From positions 62,001-126,000 of the forward strand of contig CANJIU010000007.1 in assembly GCA_947474365.1 (NCBI GenBank): a stretch of DNA of 64,000 bases. Direction: 5' to 3'. Within the stretch, counting starts at the first letter, position 1; the number at the start of each line of letters is the position of its first letter. Source of the DNA: Opitutia bacterium (GTDB lineage Bacteria > Verrucomicrobiota > Verrucomicrobiia > Opitutales > Opitutaceae). Positions 18,568 to 31,022 of this stretch are shown piece by piece. The notes under the pieces were generated by a model. It had not been told where the DNA came from, searched no databases, and was given only the letters and a program-made list of their open reading frames with translations. Position numbers and translations under genes: made by a program.

Positions 18568-21500
18568 TTATTTTTGGGTAGCGCCGGCGGGAGAAACGAC
18601 CGTCAGGTGAATGGCATGCTGGACGCGCTCCTGATCGCTCGTCGCGGGATCGAACGACTGCAGCGCCGTCACGATCTGGTTCCGCGTGTAGGTGCCCATC
18701 TGACCACCACAGAAAATCAAATTCAATTGGTCGGCCAGTGCGGTGGGGTTTCGCGCGTTGGGGAGGAAGGGAGCATAGTCCAGCACGAGGAACGGGGAAG
18801 GTCCGCTCGGAGGCGCGGGCAGCGGGTAGGGACGATAGATGAATTCGACGAACGTGTTCGGGATCGAGATCGAGTAGTTGCCGTCGGTGATTTCAAGTTC
18901 CGGCGAGACGAGCCCGGCGGCGGCCATCGGTCCGGGCGGTGAATAGGTGGGGGAGAAAAAGTTGAACACCGAACGGGCGAACAGCGGCTGCTGGCCCGTC
19001 TGGTTCATCGGATAAGACATGAAGCCAGACGGAACATAGCCGCCAGGCGAACGCGGATCCGTATAATAACTGTCCATGAACCGGCCATTGGGTGCGCTGG
19101 CATTGAGGGCGCGGAAGAAAGCGCTGAAGCGCAGGAGCGGCTCCTTGATCTTTCCATAGCCGATGTTGTTCAACACGGCTGGTGACCGGGCCTCGTAGTC
19201 GGTGAGGATGGCGCGCACCACCGCGCCGAGGTTGCCGCGCACGCCGGTGCCGTCGTCGGCGAATTTTTGGGCAACACGATAGACATAGCCCGGGCTCGGG
19301 TTGCTCGTGACGAGCGCCTTGATCAAGTGGCGGCTGATGAACGGGCCGGTGTTCGGGTGGTTGAAGAGCGTGTCGAGCGCGGTCTTCAAATCCTGCGGGC
19401 CGGTCTGGCCGGCGGAGATAATTGTCGGCTGGGCGTCGAGCGGGGCCTTCTGCTGGAGACTCACGATGCTCTTCGCCGTCTTGTCGTGAAATGCGTCGTA
19501 ATAACGCATGGGCTGGAACCAGGAGGAGCTGTCGTAGGCGAGCTCCTTGTCTGGATCCCGGTAACCCCGGCTGGTGAATTGTGCGACGTCGGTCAGCGAG
19601 GCGGGGAAGTCGGCCCATTGCCATCCGGTAAGGACCTTCGCCATTTCGGAGACCATGGCCTGATTGTAGGTCGGAATGGGCAGCCCGGTGGCGTCGAGCA
19701 TCAACGTGCCGTCGGGCTGGAGTTGCACGAGGCCGATGGTGAAGAGCTGCATTACCTCCCGCGCGTAGTTTTCGTCGGGCGCGGTGCCAGTGACGGGATT
19801 GGCTTTCTGGTTGGCGCGATGGCTGAGCCACTCGCCCATCACTGGACTGAGCGTGACGTCGTCGAGGAGTTGGCGGAAATTACCAAAGGCGCCCGAGACG
19901 AGATAATCGTAGTAACGGACCTTCGCCTTGACCGGGATGGAACTGATTGCCCACCACCAGCAGTTCGCTGAGCGCAAACGCAACGCGCTGCCGCAATTGA
20001 TCCGGCCCGGTCAGGACCATCTTCCACCACGAGGCATGCCAGACCCAATGATCGTAATAGAAGTAGTCCAGGTTGTCAGTGCGCGGCGGGTTGGGGTAGG
20101 TCGTGACGTCGTAGTTGATCGAAGCGACGGCCGAGGTCGCGGGCAGCGCAAGTTGGTCGTCGAGCCAGCCGTTGATGCCGCGAGACTGGAGCGCGGCGAT
20201 CGTCGCGGATGTGGGCCCGAACGTGGCTTGGATAAGGAAACGCGTGGCGTCCGTCTGCGACGGAGATGTGAGGGCGCCGGTCGGCAGCGCGGGCGGCGCC
20301 GCCGGCGCGATGAAATTAGCCGAACCGCGTGTCGGCAGCAGCGCTGAGCGCAGCTCGCCGGCGGGAGCATTCGCCGTGTCGATCTGCACCGAAATGTCAC
20401 CGTTGCGCAGCGCGTCGATGAGGGCGCTGGACGAGTAAGGTCCACTGGCCGCAAAATTCCAGAGAACGCCGCTGACCTGACCGCGGGGCAGGTTGAGCAC
20501 AAAGGTGCCCGTGCTGCCGCTGGTGGCTCCGAGCACGAGGTGCGCGCCGGACTGGGTCGAGGAGAGATTGGAAAATGAGACGCTGACCGATGCCGTGTTG
20601 GTGCTCGCATCGAAGAGGACCGTGGCATAACCCGACGCCGTGGAGCCGGCGGAACTCGGGGCATTGCTGGCGGGTCGCAGGCTCGCCAGGTAGAGCGTGA
20701 CGGGGTTGTCGATGATCGAGACGGTGCCGCTGATCGCGGTGCCCAGCGTATAGCCGGTGCCCTCGGTCAGGGTGAGCGTCACCGTTTCGGTCGGCTCGAC
20801 CGCAATGTCGGCGAGCGGTTGCAGTGGAATCGCCACGTTGGTCGCGCCCGCGGGAATCGTGGCGGTGCCGGGCAGCGTGGAATAGTCGACGCCGTTCGTG
20901 GCGGTGCCGCTGATACCATAGTTGACCGTGAGGGGATTGAACGTGTCGCCACTCCGGGTGATCGTGAACTCGCCGGCCGACGGGCCGCTCTCGTTGGCAG
21001 TGGGCTTGGTGGCGGTGAGCGTGACGTTCACGGGTACGCTCGGCGACAAGTCGTAGACCTCGACGAGCGCGACGCCGGTGGTGTTGCCGACGCCGCTGAC
21101 CTGGAGGGTGTAGCTGCCGGCGCCGAGGTTGATGAGCAGCGCGGCGTCGCGGCTGCCGGCGGTCAGGGCAAACGCGCCGTTGTCCGCGAAGGCGGCGGCG
21201 AGCGTGGCGGCGTCCACCGCGGCCGGTCCGACGGGTGTGCCCCAATTGTCGTTCTCGGCAATCTTTGTGGTGTCGGAGTAGAGTTCGAGCTTGGGGTCGG
21301 CGAGCGTGCCGGGAACGCCAAAGCTTCCGAGCGTGGGTCCGACTGCACGCAGCAGGAGGCGGCGGGTCCCGGTGCCGGCGGAGATCGTGATGCCTGGGAT
21401 AAGGATGTTTGCTCCGGTGCCGACCTGCGCGCGGGTCGAGAGGTTGACGAGGCGCGTTGTGCCACCGGTGACCTCATAGACTTCGACGAGCGCGACCCCG

Positions 21501-21922
21501 CTTCCGCCAATGCCCGTGACCTGCGCGGTATAGCTTCCGGGGGCGAGCGAGGTGACGATCGCGGCGTCCTTCGCGCCGGCGCCGAGGGCAAACGCGCCGA
21601 CGGACGCGAAGGTCGGGGCATCGGTTGCATTCCAATTGTCGTTCTCAGCGATCTTGGTCGCGCCGGAGTAGAGTTCCAGCTTTGGATCGGCGAGCACCCC
21701 GGAGACGCCGAACGCACCGAGCGTCGGTCCCACGGCGCGGACGAGCACCTGCTTGTTTGGGCCGGGCCCGATCGTGAAACCGGTGATCAAGGTGTCGGTG
21801 CCGCCGGCGGACGTGCGCACGGAGACGTTGGAGAGCCGGGTGTCCTGCGCCCCGGACTTCAAGGCGCAGACGCACGCCAGAGCGAGGATGACGCGGTGGA
21901 GACCTTGCAGCGGAAGTAGCAT
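18568..21922 (-). pseudogene. DUF1800 domain protein gene with a frameshift
   Basis: Two overlapping minus-strand frames together encode one full-length DUF1800 protein. The first (ATG at 21922, MLLPLQGLHRVILALACVCA signal peptide) holds two beta modules, Calx-beta (TVNYGISGTATNG), CHRD and the start of DUF1800. It runs through RVAFALSELLVVGNQFHPG and then leaves the family pattern. The family pattern resumes in the other frame at about VKAKVRYYDYLVSGAFGNFRQLL and continues to the stop at 18568. The switch lies near 19930-19945 and needs one base skipped. No homopolymer or classical slippery site is obvious there. A real mutation or a sequencing error are both possible. Confidence 0.8.
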
Positions 21923-22042
21923 CGAGGGATGAACCGTACCAAGTGCGCCGAGCAGGAACGCGACCGGGAAAAAATCAACCGGATATAGGTATCCCGCTAT
22001 GGGGGAACGCGTCCCCGGCCGTCGGTCTGCTTGCGGCCGCGC

Positions 22043-23479
<1,437 letters not shown>

Positions 23480-23520
23480 CTCGAGGTGGGTCGGTGCGTT
23501 GAGGATGGTCGGGGTGGTGT

Positions 23521-26500
23521 TCAGCGCTGGACGGAGCCGTCGGGGCAGGTGGCGACGAAGTAGACGGCGTGGCGAACGCGATCGAGGGCCAGCGTGGCTG
23601 CCGGCAGCGCGCCGAGGGCGGTGGTGATGCGCGCCTTGGTGGCGGCGGACATCTGGTTGGCGCACAGGATCGTGCTCAAGCGGTCGAGCAGGGCCGAGGG
23701 GTTGCCGGCGAGCGCGACCTCGGCCGAAAGATCGAGGGCGTAGGTGGTGTTGAAATTCCGCGCGATTGGCGCGATGGGACTGATCGTGTAGTTGTAGAAC
23801 AGGTTGGGCACGGTGATCGACGACGTGGCGTCGGTGATCTGGAATTCGGGTGCGACGAGGCCCGCGGCGGCGAGCGGTCCGGGGAAGACGTAACCGGGTT
23901 CAAAGAAGTTGAAGACCGACGGAGCCTGCTGGGCCGCCTGGAACAGTCCGCCAGCGATCCCCTCAAGCGTGTTGCGACCGGAGGGCGAGGTGGCGTTGAA
24001 GCCGCGGAGCAACGCCGTGAAGCGCAGCAGCGGTTCCTTGAGCTTGCCGTAGCCCGGTGCGGCGGCGGGGGCGGCGGCGCGGGCCTCGTAGTCGGTGAGA
24101 ATCGCGCGCACAACGGCGCCCAGATCGCCCCGGACGCCGGAGCCGTTATCGACAAATTTCTGGGCCACCCGGTAGACGTAAGCCGGGCTCGGGTTGTCAG
24201 TGACGAGTCGCTGGATGAGTTGGCGGCAGACGAAGGGAGGCGTGTTCGTGTGATTGAAGAGCGCGTCGAGGAGCCGCTTGAGATCCTCGACGCCGCCGAG
24301 GTTGGCGGGGATCACCGTGCCGGCCGGGCCCGTGCTGCCGACGATGGTCTTTTGCGACGGCTCGTGAAACGCCGCGTACATCGTCATCGGGTTGAGGTAG
24401 TCCTGTCGTGCCGTGCGGAAATTCGCCGCAGTGGGGAACGGATTGGAGAAACCCCAGCCGGTGAGAACCTTCGCGGTCTCGGTGATCGTGGTCTGGTTGT
24501 AGGTGGGAATCGGCAGGCCCTGGGCGTCGAGCTTGAGCGTGCCGTCGGGCTGCAACTGCACGAGGCCGATGGTGAACAGCTGCATGACCTCGCGGGCGTA
24601 ATTTTCATCGGGACTGGTGCCGGCCGCGGCGTCGGCCCGGGCGTTGCGGAGGTGGCTGAGATAGGTGCCCATCACCGGACTCAGCGTCACCTGTTCGAGC
24701 AGGGTGCGGTAGTTGCCGAAGGCCGCGTTGGCGAGGGTGTCCCAGTAGACCGAGACACCTTCGTTGAGCGCGTTGGCGAGCGTCGTGTCGGAGACGACCA
24801 GGATCTGGCTGAGCGCGAAGGCCACGCGCTGGCGGAGCTGGTCCGGGCCGGCGAGGGCGACGGGAAACCAGCCGCGACGCCGAAAGGCCGGAAAATATTG
24901 GATGTCGTTCGGGTCGATCCCGATGACATTGGATTCGGCCTTGGTGGCGTTCCACTCCGCGAGGCCGGAGGCCCGGTGCGAGGTGGCGGGGAGTGCCATC
25001 TGCTGCGTGATCCAGGTGTCGATCGAACTGCCGGTGAGGGCGTCGATTTCGGATTTTTTGGGACCAAAGGTCGTCTGGGTGAGGAAGCGTGCGGCGTCGG
25101 TGGCGGAGACGTTGGCGAGTGAAACAGCGGGCGCGGCGGACGGCGCGGTGAACGTCTGCGAACCGATGGCGGAGAGGAACGCCCCGCGCACTTCGCCGGC
25201 GGGATAATTGCTGCTGTCGAGCCCAACGTAGATCAGGCCGTTGCGAAGCGCGTCGAGGATTTGCGTGCTCGTGTAGGTGGCGGTCGGTGCGATGTCCCAT
25301 TGCACGCCACTCACCTGGCCGAGAGGCAGGTTCAATACGTAGTCGCCGGCGGAGGTGCTGTTGCCGAGAAAGAGATGGGCGCCAGCCTGGCCCGAGCTCA
25401 GGTTTGAAAATGAGACGTTGACCGTCGCGACGGTCCCACTCGCGCTCAGCACGATCGTCGCGAGTCCGCTGGCGGCGGAGCCGGGGGCGTTGCTGGCGGG
25501 CCGCAGGGTCGCCACGTAGAGCGTGCCGGGGTTGTCGGCGATCGAAACGGTGCCCGAAATTGCGTTCCCCAGCACGTACCCGGTGCCCTCCGTCAGGGTG
25601 AGCGTCACGGTTTCGGTCGGCTCGACCGAGGTGTCGGCGAGCGGCTGCAACGGGATCGCCACGCTGGTCGCTCCGGCGGGAATGGTCGCAGTGCCGAGCA
25701 GCGCGGGATAATCGACGCCGTTCGTGGCGGACCCGCTGACGCCGTAGTTGACCGTGAGCGGATTGAACGTGTCGCCGCTCCGGGTAATCGTGAACTCGCC
25801 GGCCGAAGTGCCGTTCTCGCTGGCGGTTGGTTTGGTGGCGGCAAGGGTGACGCTCGCGGGCCCGGTTGGGCTGAGGTCGTAGACTTCGACCAGTGCGACG
25901 CCGCTCGTGTTGCCTACGCCGCTGACTTGGATGGTATAATTGCCTGGGGCGAAATCCGCGAGGACAGCAGCGTCGCGGCTGCCCGTGGCGAAGGCGAATG
26001 CCCCCGCCTGGGTAAACGCAGCGGTAAGCGCGGCTGCGGTGGCGGCGCCGGTGCCGACCGGGGTGCCCCAATTGTCGTTGGTCGCGACGGTGGCGTTGTT
26101 GGCGCCGAGCACGGTCATCGTCGGATCGGCGAGGGTGCCGCCGACTCCGAGGGCGCCGAGGCCGGGGCCGGCCGCGCGGATCAGCAGGCGGCGGGTGCCG
26201 TTGCCAGGCGATATGACGAGGCCGGGAATCAGGATGTTGCCGCCGGTGCCGACGAGGGCCCGCGTGGAAATGTTCGTCAACCGTGCACCGACGGCTCCGA
26301 CCTCATAGACCTCGATGAGGGAGACTCCAGTCGTGCCGCCGGCCCCGGAAACTTGGGCGGTGTAGCCCCCAGGGGCGAGGGTGGCGAGCAGCGCGGCATC
26401 GCGGGAGCCCGCCGTCAGGCCAAAGGCGCCGACCGAATTGAACGTGGCGGTGGTGACGGGTGCGGCGGAGCCAACGGGCGTGCCCCAATTGTCGTTCGTG

Positions 26501-26763
26501 GCGACGACGGCGCCGGCGCTGTTGAAGAGGGTCAGTACGGGGTCGGCCAGCGATCCAGTCACGCCGAACCCCGTGAGTGCCGGACCCGTGGCGCGGATCA
26601 GCACGGTCTTGTTTGAGCCGGTGCCGATCGTCAGGCCGGTGATGATGATGTCGCCGCCGGTGCCGACCTGCGCGCGGGTAGAGAGATTGGAGACGCTCGG
26701 TGTCTGGGCGAGCAGGGTGCTGGCGGCGGCCAGACAAAGACATGCGAGGCGCAGCGATTTCAT
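23521..26763 (-). CDS. DUF1800 domain protein with two beta modules, Calx-beta and CHRD domains
   Basis: 1080 residues. MKSLRLACLCLAAASTLLAQ is a signal peptide. Two beta modules (VLIRATGPAL...TNDNWG and LLIRAAGPGL...TNDNWG), a Calx-beta-like domain (TVNYGVSGSATNG), a CHRD-like domain (LYVATLRPAS...AGEVRGAF) and the DUF1800 region (ATDAARFLTQTTFGP, LRQRVAFALSQI, DENYAREVMQLFTIGL) follow. The Calx-beta part closely resembles that of the frameshifted gene at 18568-21922, so these two are probably recent paralogues. It is the promoter-proximal member of the array. Confidence 0.9.
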   Translation of the reverse strand: MKSLRLACLCLAAASTLLAQTPSVSNLSTRAQVGTGGDIIITGLTIGTGSNKTVLIRATGPALTGFGVTGSLADPVLTLFNSAGAVVATNDNWGTPVGSAAPVTTATFNSVGAFGLTAGSRDAALLATLAPGGYTAQVSGAGGTTGVSLIEVYEVGAVGARLTNISTRALVGTGGNILIPGLVISPGNGTRRLLIRAAGPGLGALGVGGTLADPTMTVLGANNATVATNDNWGTPVGTGAATAAALTAAFTQAGAFAFATGSRDAAVLADFAPGNYTIQVSGVGNTSGVALVEVYDLSPTGPASVTLAATKPTASENGTSAGEFTITRSGDTFNPLTVNYGVSGSATNGVDYPALLGTATIPAGATSVAIPLQPLADTSVEPTETVTLTLTEGTGYVLGNAISGTVSIADNPGTLYVATLRPASNAPGSAASGLATIVLSASGTVATVNVSFSNLSSGQAGAHLFLGNSTSAGDYVLNLPLGQVSGVQWDIAPTATYTSTQILDALRNGLIYVGLDSSNYPAGEVRGAFLSAIGSQTFTAPSAAPAVSLANVSATDAARFLTQTTFGPKKSEIDALTGSSIDTWITQQMALPATSHRASGLAEWNATKAESNVIGIDPNDIQYFPAFRRRGWFPVALAGPDQLRQRVAFALSQILVVSDTTLANALNEGVSVYWDTLANAAFGNYRTLLEQVTLSPVMGTYLSHLRNARADAAAGTSPDENYAREVMQLFTIGLVQLQPDGTLKLDAQGLPIPTYNQTTITETAKVLTGWGFSNPFPTAANFRTARQDYLNPMTMYAAFHEPSQKTIVGSTGPAGTVIPANLGGVEDLKRLLDALFNHTNTPPFVCRQLIQRLVTDNPSPAYVYRVAQKFVDNGSGVRGDLGAVVRAILTDYEARAAAPAAAPGYGKLKEPLLRFTALLRGFNATSPSGRNTLEGIAGGLFQAAQQAPSVFNFFEPGYVFPGPLAAAGLVAPEFQITDATSSITVPNLFYNYTISPIAPIARNFNTTYALDLSAEVALAGNPSALLDRLSTILCANQMSAATKARITTALGALPAATLALDRVRHAVYFVATCPDGSVQR

Positions 26764-26894
26764 GCGGCACGAAGTGGTTGGGGTGGGCGTGGTAGAGCGC
26801 TAGACGCGGTCCAGCGGCCAAAGTAACCGACGCGGGGAGAAAGTTGGGCCCCCTGCCCCTCAATGAAAACCGCCCGAGCGGCCGTCCGCGTTCA

Positions 26895-28337
26895 CTAGCG
26901 CACGGTCCGCAACTGCACGCTGTCGACCAGCCTGTCCTGGGCGAGGATGTCGGTCGCGACGACCACCCGGTCCCCGACGACAATCCGGCCGGCGCGGCGC
27001 AGGACGCCGAGCGCGTTTTCGATCGTGTCGTTCGGATCGGAGGCGAGCGGCATGAGAAACGGCTCGACGGCGCGGAGGAGCCGCAGCTGCCGGAAGACCT
27101 CAGGAGACGGTGTAAACGCGAGAATCGGGGCGTGCGACGGACGCAGCAGCGCGAGGCCCTGGGCCATGAAACCGTGGCGCGTGAACGTGACGAGTTTGGA
27201 GCGCGGCAGTTCGTTGGCGAGAATGACGGCCGAGTGCAGGACCTTCATCCGCTCGCCGGTGAAGACCGCGGGCTCCTTCCAGCTCTCGTCCACCTCGCGT
27301 TCGATGCGGCGCGCGATCACGTCGAGCATCTGTACGCACTCAAGTGGGTATTTGCCGATCGTCGTTTCGCCGGAGAGCATGACACAGTCGGCGAGCTCGA
27401 ATACGGCGTTGGCGACGTCGGTGATCTCCGCCCGCGTTGGCACCGGCTGCGAGATCATTGATTCGAGCATGTGGGTCGCGACGATCACGGGCCGGCCCTG
27501 GGCGAGGCACGCGCGCACGGCGCGGCGCTGGATCACCGGCAATTCCTCGAACGGACACTCGATGCCCAGGTCGCCGCGCGCCACCATCAGGCCGTCGCAG
27601 GCCGCCACGATTTCATTGAGATTGGTGATGGCGGACTGGTCCTCGATCTTGGCGATGATGCGGACCTTGGATTTCTTCTCCGCGAGAAACGCCCGCAGCA
27701 GCTCGATGTCCTTGGCCTCACGCACAAACGAGAGCGCGAGAAAATCGATCCCCTCCTCAAGGCCGACGGTGGCGTCGCCCCGATCCTTCTCGGTGAACGA
27801 CGGCAGGTTCACCTTCACGCCGGGCAGGTTGATGTGCCGGCGGGACTTGAGCTCGCCGGGAATCAGCACGCGGCAGCGGATGCGCGCCTCGTCCTTCTCC
27901 AGCACCTCGAGGCGCAGCAGGCCGTTGTCGACGAGGACGGTGTCGCCGACCTTGATGTCCTTGGCGAGGTCCTGGTAGTTCACGCCAACCGAGCGGACCT
28001 CCTCGTCGCCGCCGCCCCGGCCTTCGCTCATGCCCGGGCGTACGGTGAAGTCGAAAATTTCGCCCGCCTTCAGCTCGATCGGCGCCTCGAGGTCGCCGGT
28101 ACGGATTTCGGGCCCCTTGATGTCCATCATGATGGCGACATCGCGTTCGACGCGTGCACTCACGGCGCGGATCCGGCGGATCACGCCGCGTGTCCAGTCG
28201 TGTTTCGCATGGGCCATGTTGAGCCGCACGATATCCGCGCCGGCGCGGATGAGTTTTTCGAGCATCTCGTCGCTCTCGGTGGCGGGCCCAAGCGTGAAGA
28301 TGATTTTGGTGCGGCGAAACGCGGTGTCGATGACCAT
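26895..28337 (-). CDS. pyk: pyruvate kinase
   Basis: 480 residues from the ATG at 28337 (MVIDTAFRRTKIIFTLGPAT); an in-frame upstream ATG is not needed. It converts phosphoenolpyruvate and ADP to pyruvate and ATP in the last step of glycolysis. Family signatures are the N-terminal TKIIFTLGPAT, the substrate-site strand DIKGPEIRTG, the active-site segment RIIAKIEDQSAITNLNEI with its lysine, and MVARGDLGIE. The C-terminal allosteric domain is present but short. It is single-cistron in appearance; the divergent transporter gene starts 192 bp upstream. Confidence 0.93.
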   Translation of the reverse strand: MVIDTAFRRTKIIFTLGPATESDEMLEKLIRAGADIVRLNMAHAKHDWTRGVIRRIRAVSARVERDVAIMMDIKGPEIRTGDLEAPIELKAGEIFDFTVRPGMSEGRGGGDEEVRSVGVNYQDLAKDIKVGDTVLVDNGLLRLEVLEKDEARIRCRVLIPGELKSRRHINLPGVKVNLPSFTEKDRGDATVGLEEGIDFLALSFVREAKDIELLRAFLAEKKSKVRIIAKIEDQSAITNLNEIVAACDGLMVARGDLGIECPFEELPVIQRRAVRACLAQGRPVIVATHMLESMISQPVPTRAEITDVANAVFELADCVMLSGETTIGKYPLECVQMLDVIARRIEREVDESWKEPAVFTGERMKVLHSAVILANELPRSKLVTFTRHGFMAQGLALLRPSHAPILAFTPSPEVFRQLRLLRAVEPFLMPLASDPNDTIENALGVLRRAGRIVVGDRVVVATDILAQDRLVDSVQLRTVR

Positions 28338-28529
28338 GGCACCGGAAGTGGTGCAGGATTCGGGCCGCGGGTGCAAGTGTGAGGGGCGTCATCCGGGCCG
28401 CGGGGCCGGTTTGTTGCATAATCGTCGCCGTTTTTCCGTGCGTGCCGGAGCGCTTTCGATCATCGATCCCAGGGCAACGGGAGCGGCACTCGCGCGGCCC
28501 CCGCCGCTCCTCTCCGGAATTTCCTCCCC

Positions 28530-30005
28530 ATGTCCCTCAGCATCGTCGCCGCCTGCCTCTTCATCGTGGTCGGCATCTATTTCTACAACAACCCGCTGAA
28601 ACACGGGCCTTGGTTCCTGAGCCGGCGGTTCATCAACTGGTTTCCGCTCGGGATGACGTACGCCTTCCTCTACATGGGGCGCTACAACCTCGCGGTCTCG
28701 AAAAATGCCTTTGGCTCGCTCATGACCAAGGATGAGTTCGGTCTCATCTTCGCCGCGGGTACGATTACCTACGGATTTTCCTTCCTGGTGAACGGGCCGT
28801 TGGTCGACAAAATCGGTGGCAAGAAGGGCATCATCATCGCGGCGCTCGGCGCGTCGCTGGCCAACATCGCCATGGGCGTCCTGACGTGGATGACCGTGAC
28901 CGGACGCACGCACCTGAAACTCACCGGGTGGTTTTCCGTGCTCTACGCCCTCAATATGTATTTCCAGAGCTATGGCGCCGTTTCGATCATCAAGGTGAAG
29001 GCGAACTGGTTTCACGTCCGCGAGCGTGGGGTGTTCGGGGCCATCTTCGGCACGCTGATTTCGTTCGGCGTCTACTTTGCCTTTGATTGGGGTCAGGCGA
29101 TTCTGGACATGACCAAGGCCGGCGCGACCGGCGTCGAAGGCTGGCTGCAAACGCTGCTGCGAAAACTCTTCGTGCCCGAAGGCGTGCCGGTGGATGCGAC
29201 CTGGGCGGTGTTCTTTGTGCCGGCGGCAATCTTGCTCGTGTGGCTCCTGCTCGACTGGTGGCTGATCCGCGAGACCCCCGAGGATGCGGGCTTCCCCCAC
29301 CTCGACACCCACGACGCCTCGTCCGGTCACATGCACGAGATCTACACCACCATGGACCTGCTGAAAAAGGTCTTCGGCAGCCCGATCATGCTGTTGGTCG
29401 CAGGAGTCGAGCTGACGTCGGGCGTGCTGCGCAACGGCATCATGCAATGGTACTCGGTGTTCGCCCACGAGGTTCCGCAGAAGGGCGCCGAGGGAATCAT
29501 GGCCAACTGGGGCCTGCTGCTGTGCATCTTTGGCATCGTGGGTGGCTTCGCGGGCGGACTGATCTCCGACAAGTTTTTCCAGTCGCGGCGCGGCCCGCCG
29601 GCGGCGTTGTTCTCGTGTTTCATGCTCATCATGGCCGCGGTGATGGCGATGTGCATCTTCTCGCGTCCGCTGGTGGTGGGCATCGCGGCGCTGCTGATCG
29701 TGGCGGCGGTGACGGGGGTGCATTCGCTCATGTCGGGCACTGCCGCGGCGGATTTCGGCGGACGCAAGGCGACGGCCACGTGCAGCGGGATTGTCGACGG
29801 GTGCGTTTATCTCGGCAGCGGCGTCCAGTCGGTCTGCGTGGGTTATCTGTCAGGGATCAGTTGGCGTTGGTGGCCGCTGTTCCTGATGCCGTTTGCGCTG
29901 TCGGGGGCGTACATCGCCTGGCGCCTGTGGAACGAGTTGCCGGCGGCCACGAAAAAATACATCGCTGACCACGAGACGAAGCACGCATCCGCCACGCGGG
30001 CGTAG
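28530..30005 (+). CDS. MFS transporter, organophosphate:phosphate antiporter type
   Basis: 491 residues with about twelve hydrophobic segments. The early motif FLYMGRYNLAVSKNAFG and the loop VDKIGGKKGIII are typical of the OPA branch of the major facilitator superfamily (GlpT/UhpT relatives), which exchange glycerol-3-phosphate or hexose phosphates for inorganic phosphate across the inner membrane. The actual substrate cannot be read from the sequence. It is transcribed divergently from pyk; import of a phosphorylated carbon source next to a glycolytic enzyme is suggestive only. It converges with the MBL-fold gene, 12 bp apart. Confidence 0.85.
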   Translation: MSLSIVAACLFIVVGIYFYNNPLKHGPWFLSRRFINWFPLGMTYAFLYMGRYNLAVSKNAFGSLMTKDEFGLIFAAGTITYGFSFLVNGPLVDKIGGKKGIIIAALGASLANIAMGVLTWMTVTGRTHLKLTGWFSVLYALNMYFQSYGAVSIIKVKANWFHVRERGVFGAIFGTLISFGVYFAFDWGQAILDMTKAGATGVEGWLQTLLRKLFVPEGVPVDATWAVFFVPAAILLVWLLLDWWLIRETPEDAGFPHLDTHDASSGHMHEIYTTMDLLKKVFGSPIMLLVAGVELTSGVLRNGIMQWYSVFAHEVPQKGAEGIMANWGLLLCIFGIVGGFAGGLISDKFFQSRRGPPAALFSCFMLIMAAVMAMCIFSRPLVVGIAALLIVAAVTGVHSLMSGTAAADFGGRKATATCSGIVDGCVYLGSGVQSVCVGYLSGISWRWWPLFLMPFALSGAYIAWRLWNELPAATKKYIADHETKHASATRA

Positions 30006-30017
30006 CGGACGCCGGCT

Positions 30018-30818
30018 CTACAGTTCGTAAAACGGCGTGCTTTCGCCGGGCTCGACGACGGAAAACTCGCAGGCCGCGAGCGTCGCGCGGACGTCCGCGA
30101 GCGCGAGCTCGACGGCCGCGCGTGAATTGCAGTCGCGGGAGAGGTGTGTGAGGTAGATCCGCCGCCAGCGGGGACTCGCCACCGCCGCGAGCAGCTCGCG
30201 GGCGGCCGCGTTTGAAAGATGCCCATGCCGGCCCGCGATGCGCTGCTTGGTGGACCACGGGCGCTTCGTGTCGGCCTGGAGGAGCTGCGAGCAATGGTTC
30301 GACTCGACCACGACGACGTCGCATTCGCGGATACACTCGCGGACGTTTTGCGGGGCGTGGCCGAGGTCGGTGAGCCACACGAGCGAGCGGCGCGGCGCGA
30401 AGAGATCGCCATCGGTGCCGCTGGTGAACCGGAAACCCACGGGCTCCTGCGCGTCGTGCGGCACGGCGAAGCTCTCCACCTGCAGGTCGCGGAAGACGAA
30501 ACGCGAGCCCGTCTGGAAGATCTGCCAGTCGGGCTTGTGGCCGAGTCCGTCCTGCACCGCGCGCGAGGTGGCGGCATTGGCGAAGACGCGGATGTGGGGA
30601 AATTTTTTCAGGCCGTCGATCCCGGCCGTGTGGTCGCCGTGCTCATGGGTGAGGAAGACGGCGTCGACGCGCTCGAGCGATTCGCCGATTGCGGAGAGGA
30701 GTTGTCCGAGTTTGCGCGCGGAGAAGCCGGCGTCGACGAGCACGCGCGTGTTCTCGGTGACGAGCAACGCCGCGTTGCCCGAGCTGCCGCTGCCGAGAAT
30801 GCTGAAGCGCATCGCCAT
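30018..30818 (-). CDS. MBL-fold metallo-hydrolase (YycJ/WalJ-like)
   Basis: 266 residues (264 if the second ATG at 30812 is used). The zinc-binding motif HEHGDH is present in FLTHEHGDHTAGIDG, and the N-terminus MRFSILGSGSSGNAALL matches the YycJ/WalJ branch, proposed to be DNA exonucleases. Further metal ligands are likely in HDAQEP and THLSRDCN. The protein is cytosolic by lack of a signal. The exact substrate is not settled for this branch. Confidence 0.85.
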   Translation of the reverse strand: MAMRFSILGSGSSGNAALLVTENTRVLVDAGFSARKLGQLLSAIGESLERVDAVFLTHEHGDHTAGIDGLKKFPHIRVFANAATSRAVQDGLGHKPDWQIFQTGSRFVFRDLQVESFAVPHDAQEPVGFRFTSGTDGDLFAPRRSLVWLTDLGHAPQNVRECIRECDVVVVESNHCSQLLQADTKRPWSTKQRIAGRHGHLSNAAARELLAAVASPRWRRIYLTHLSRDCNSRAAVELALADVRATLAACEFSVVEPGESTPFYEL

Positions 30819-30977
30819 GTGTGCGATCGTTGAAGACAGCGCGCCGATGGAACGCCAAACAAAAATTGTCAGCGCGATTTAGATCTGTGCTCGAGTCCGG
30901 TCGGGGTGACGACTCAAACGCCGAGTCAAGGACGGGCCCTACCCGAATTCAGGTGAAGCGTGCGGTGGTGCCGTGGT

Positions 30978-31017
30978 GGGGAATTTGAAATCTCAAATCT
31001 GAAATTTCAAATTCCCC
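30978..31017. repeat. AT-rich palindrome, copy 1
   Basis: Perfect 14-base arms ggggaatttgaaat (30978-30991) and atttcaaattcccc (31004-31017) flank a 12-base loop, 5 bp before the ATG of the four-helix-bundle gene. The same AT-rich words recur at 31302-31333, 31556-31632 and 47295-47327. Confidence 0.75.
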
Positions 31018-31022
31018 AACCC

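Noticed and set aside
19880-19983. Programmed ribosomal frameshift in the DUF1800 gene
   Set aside because: No slippery heptamer or pseudoknot-like structure is visible and the other DUF1800 genes do not need one.
28389-29723. Minus-strand open frame opposite the transporter
   Set aside because: It is His/Gln/Arg-rich low-complexity sequence with no family pattern, while the plus-strand frame has clear transporter segments.
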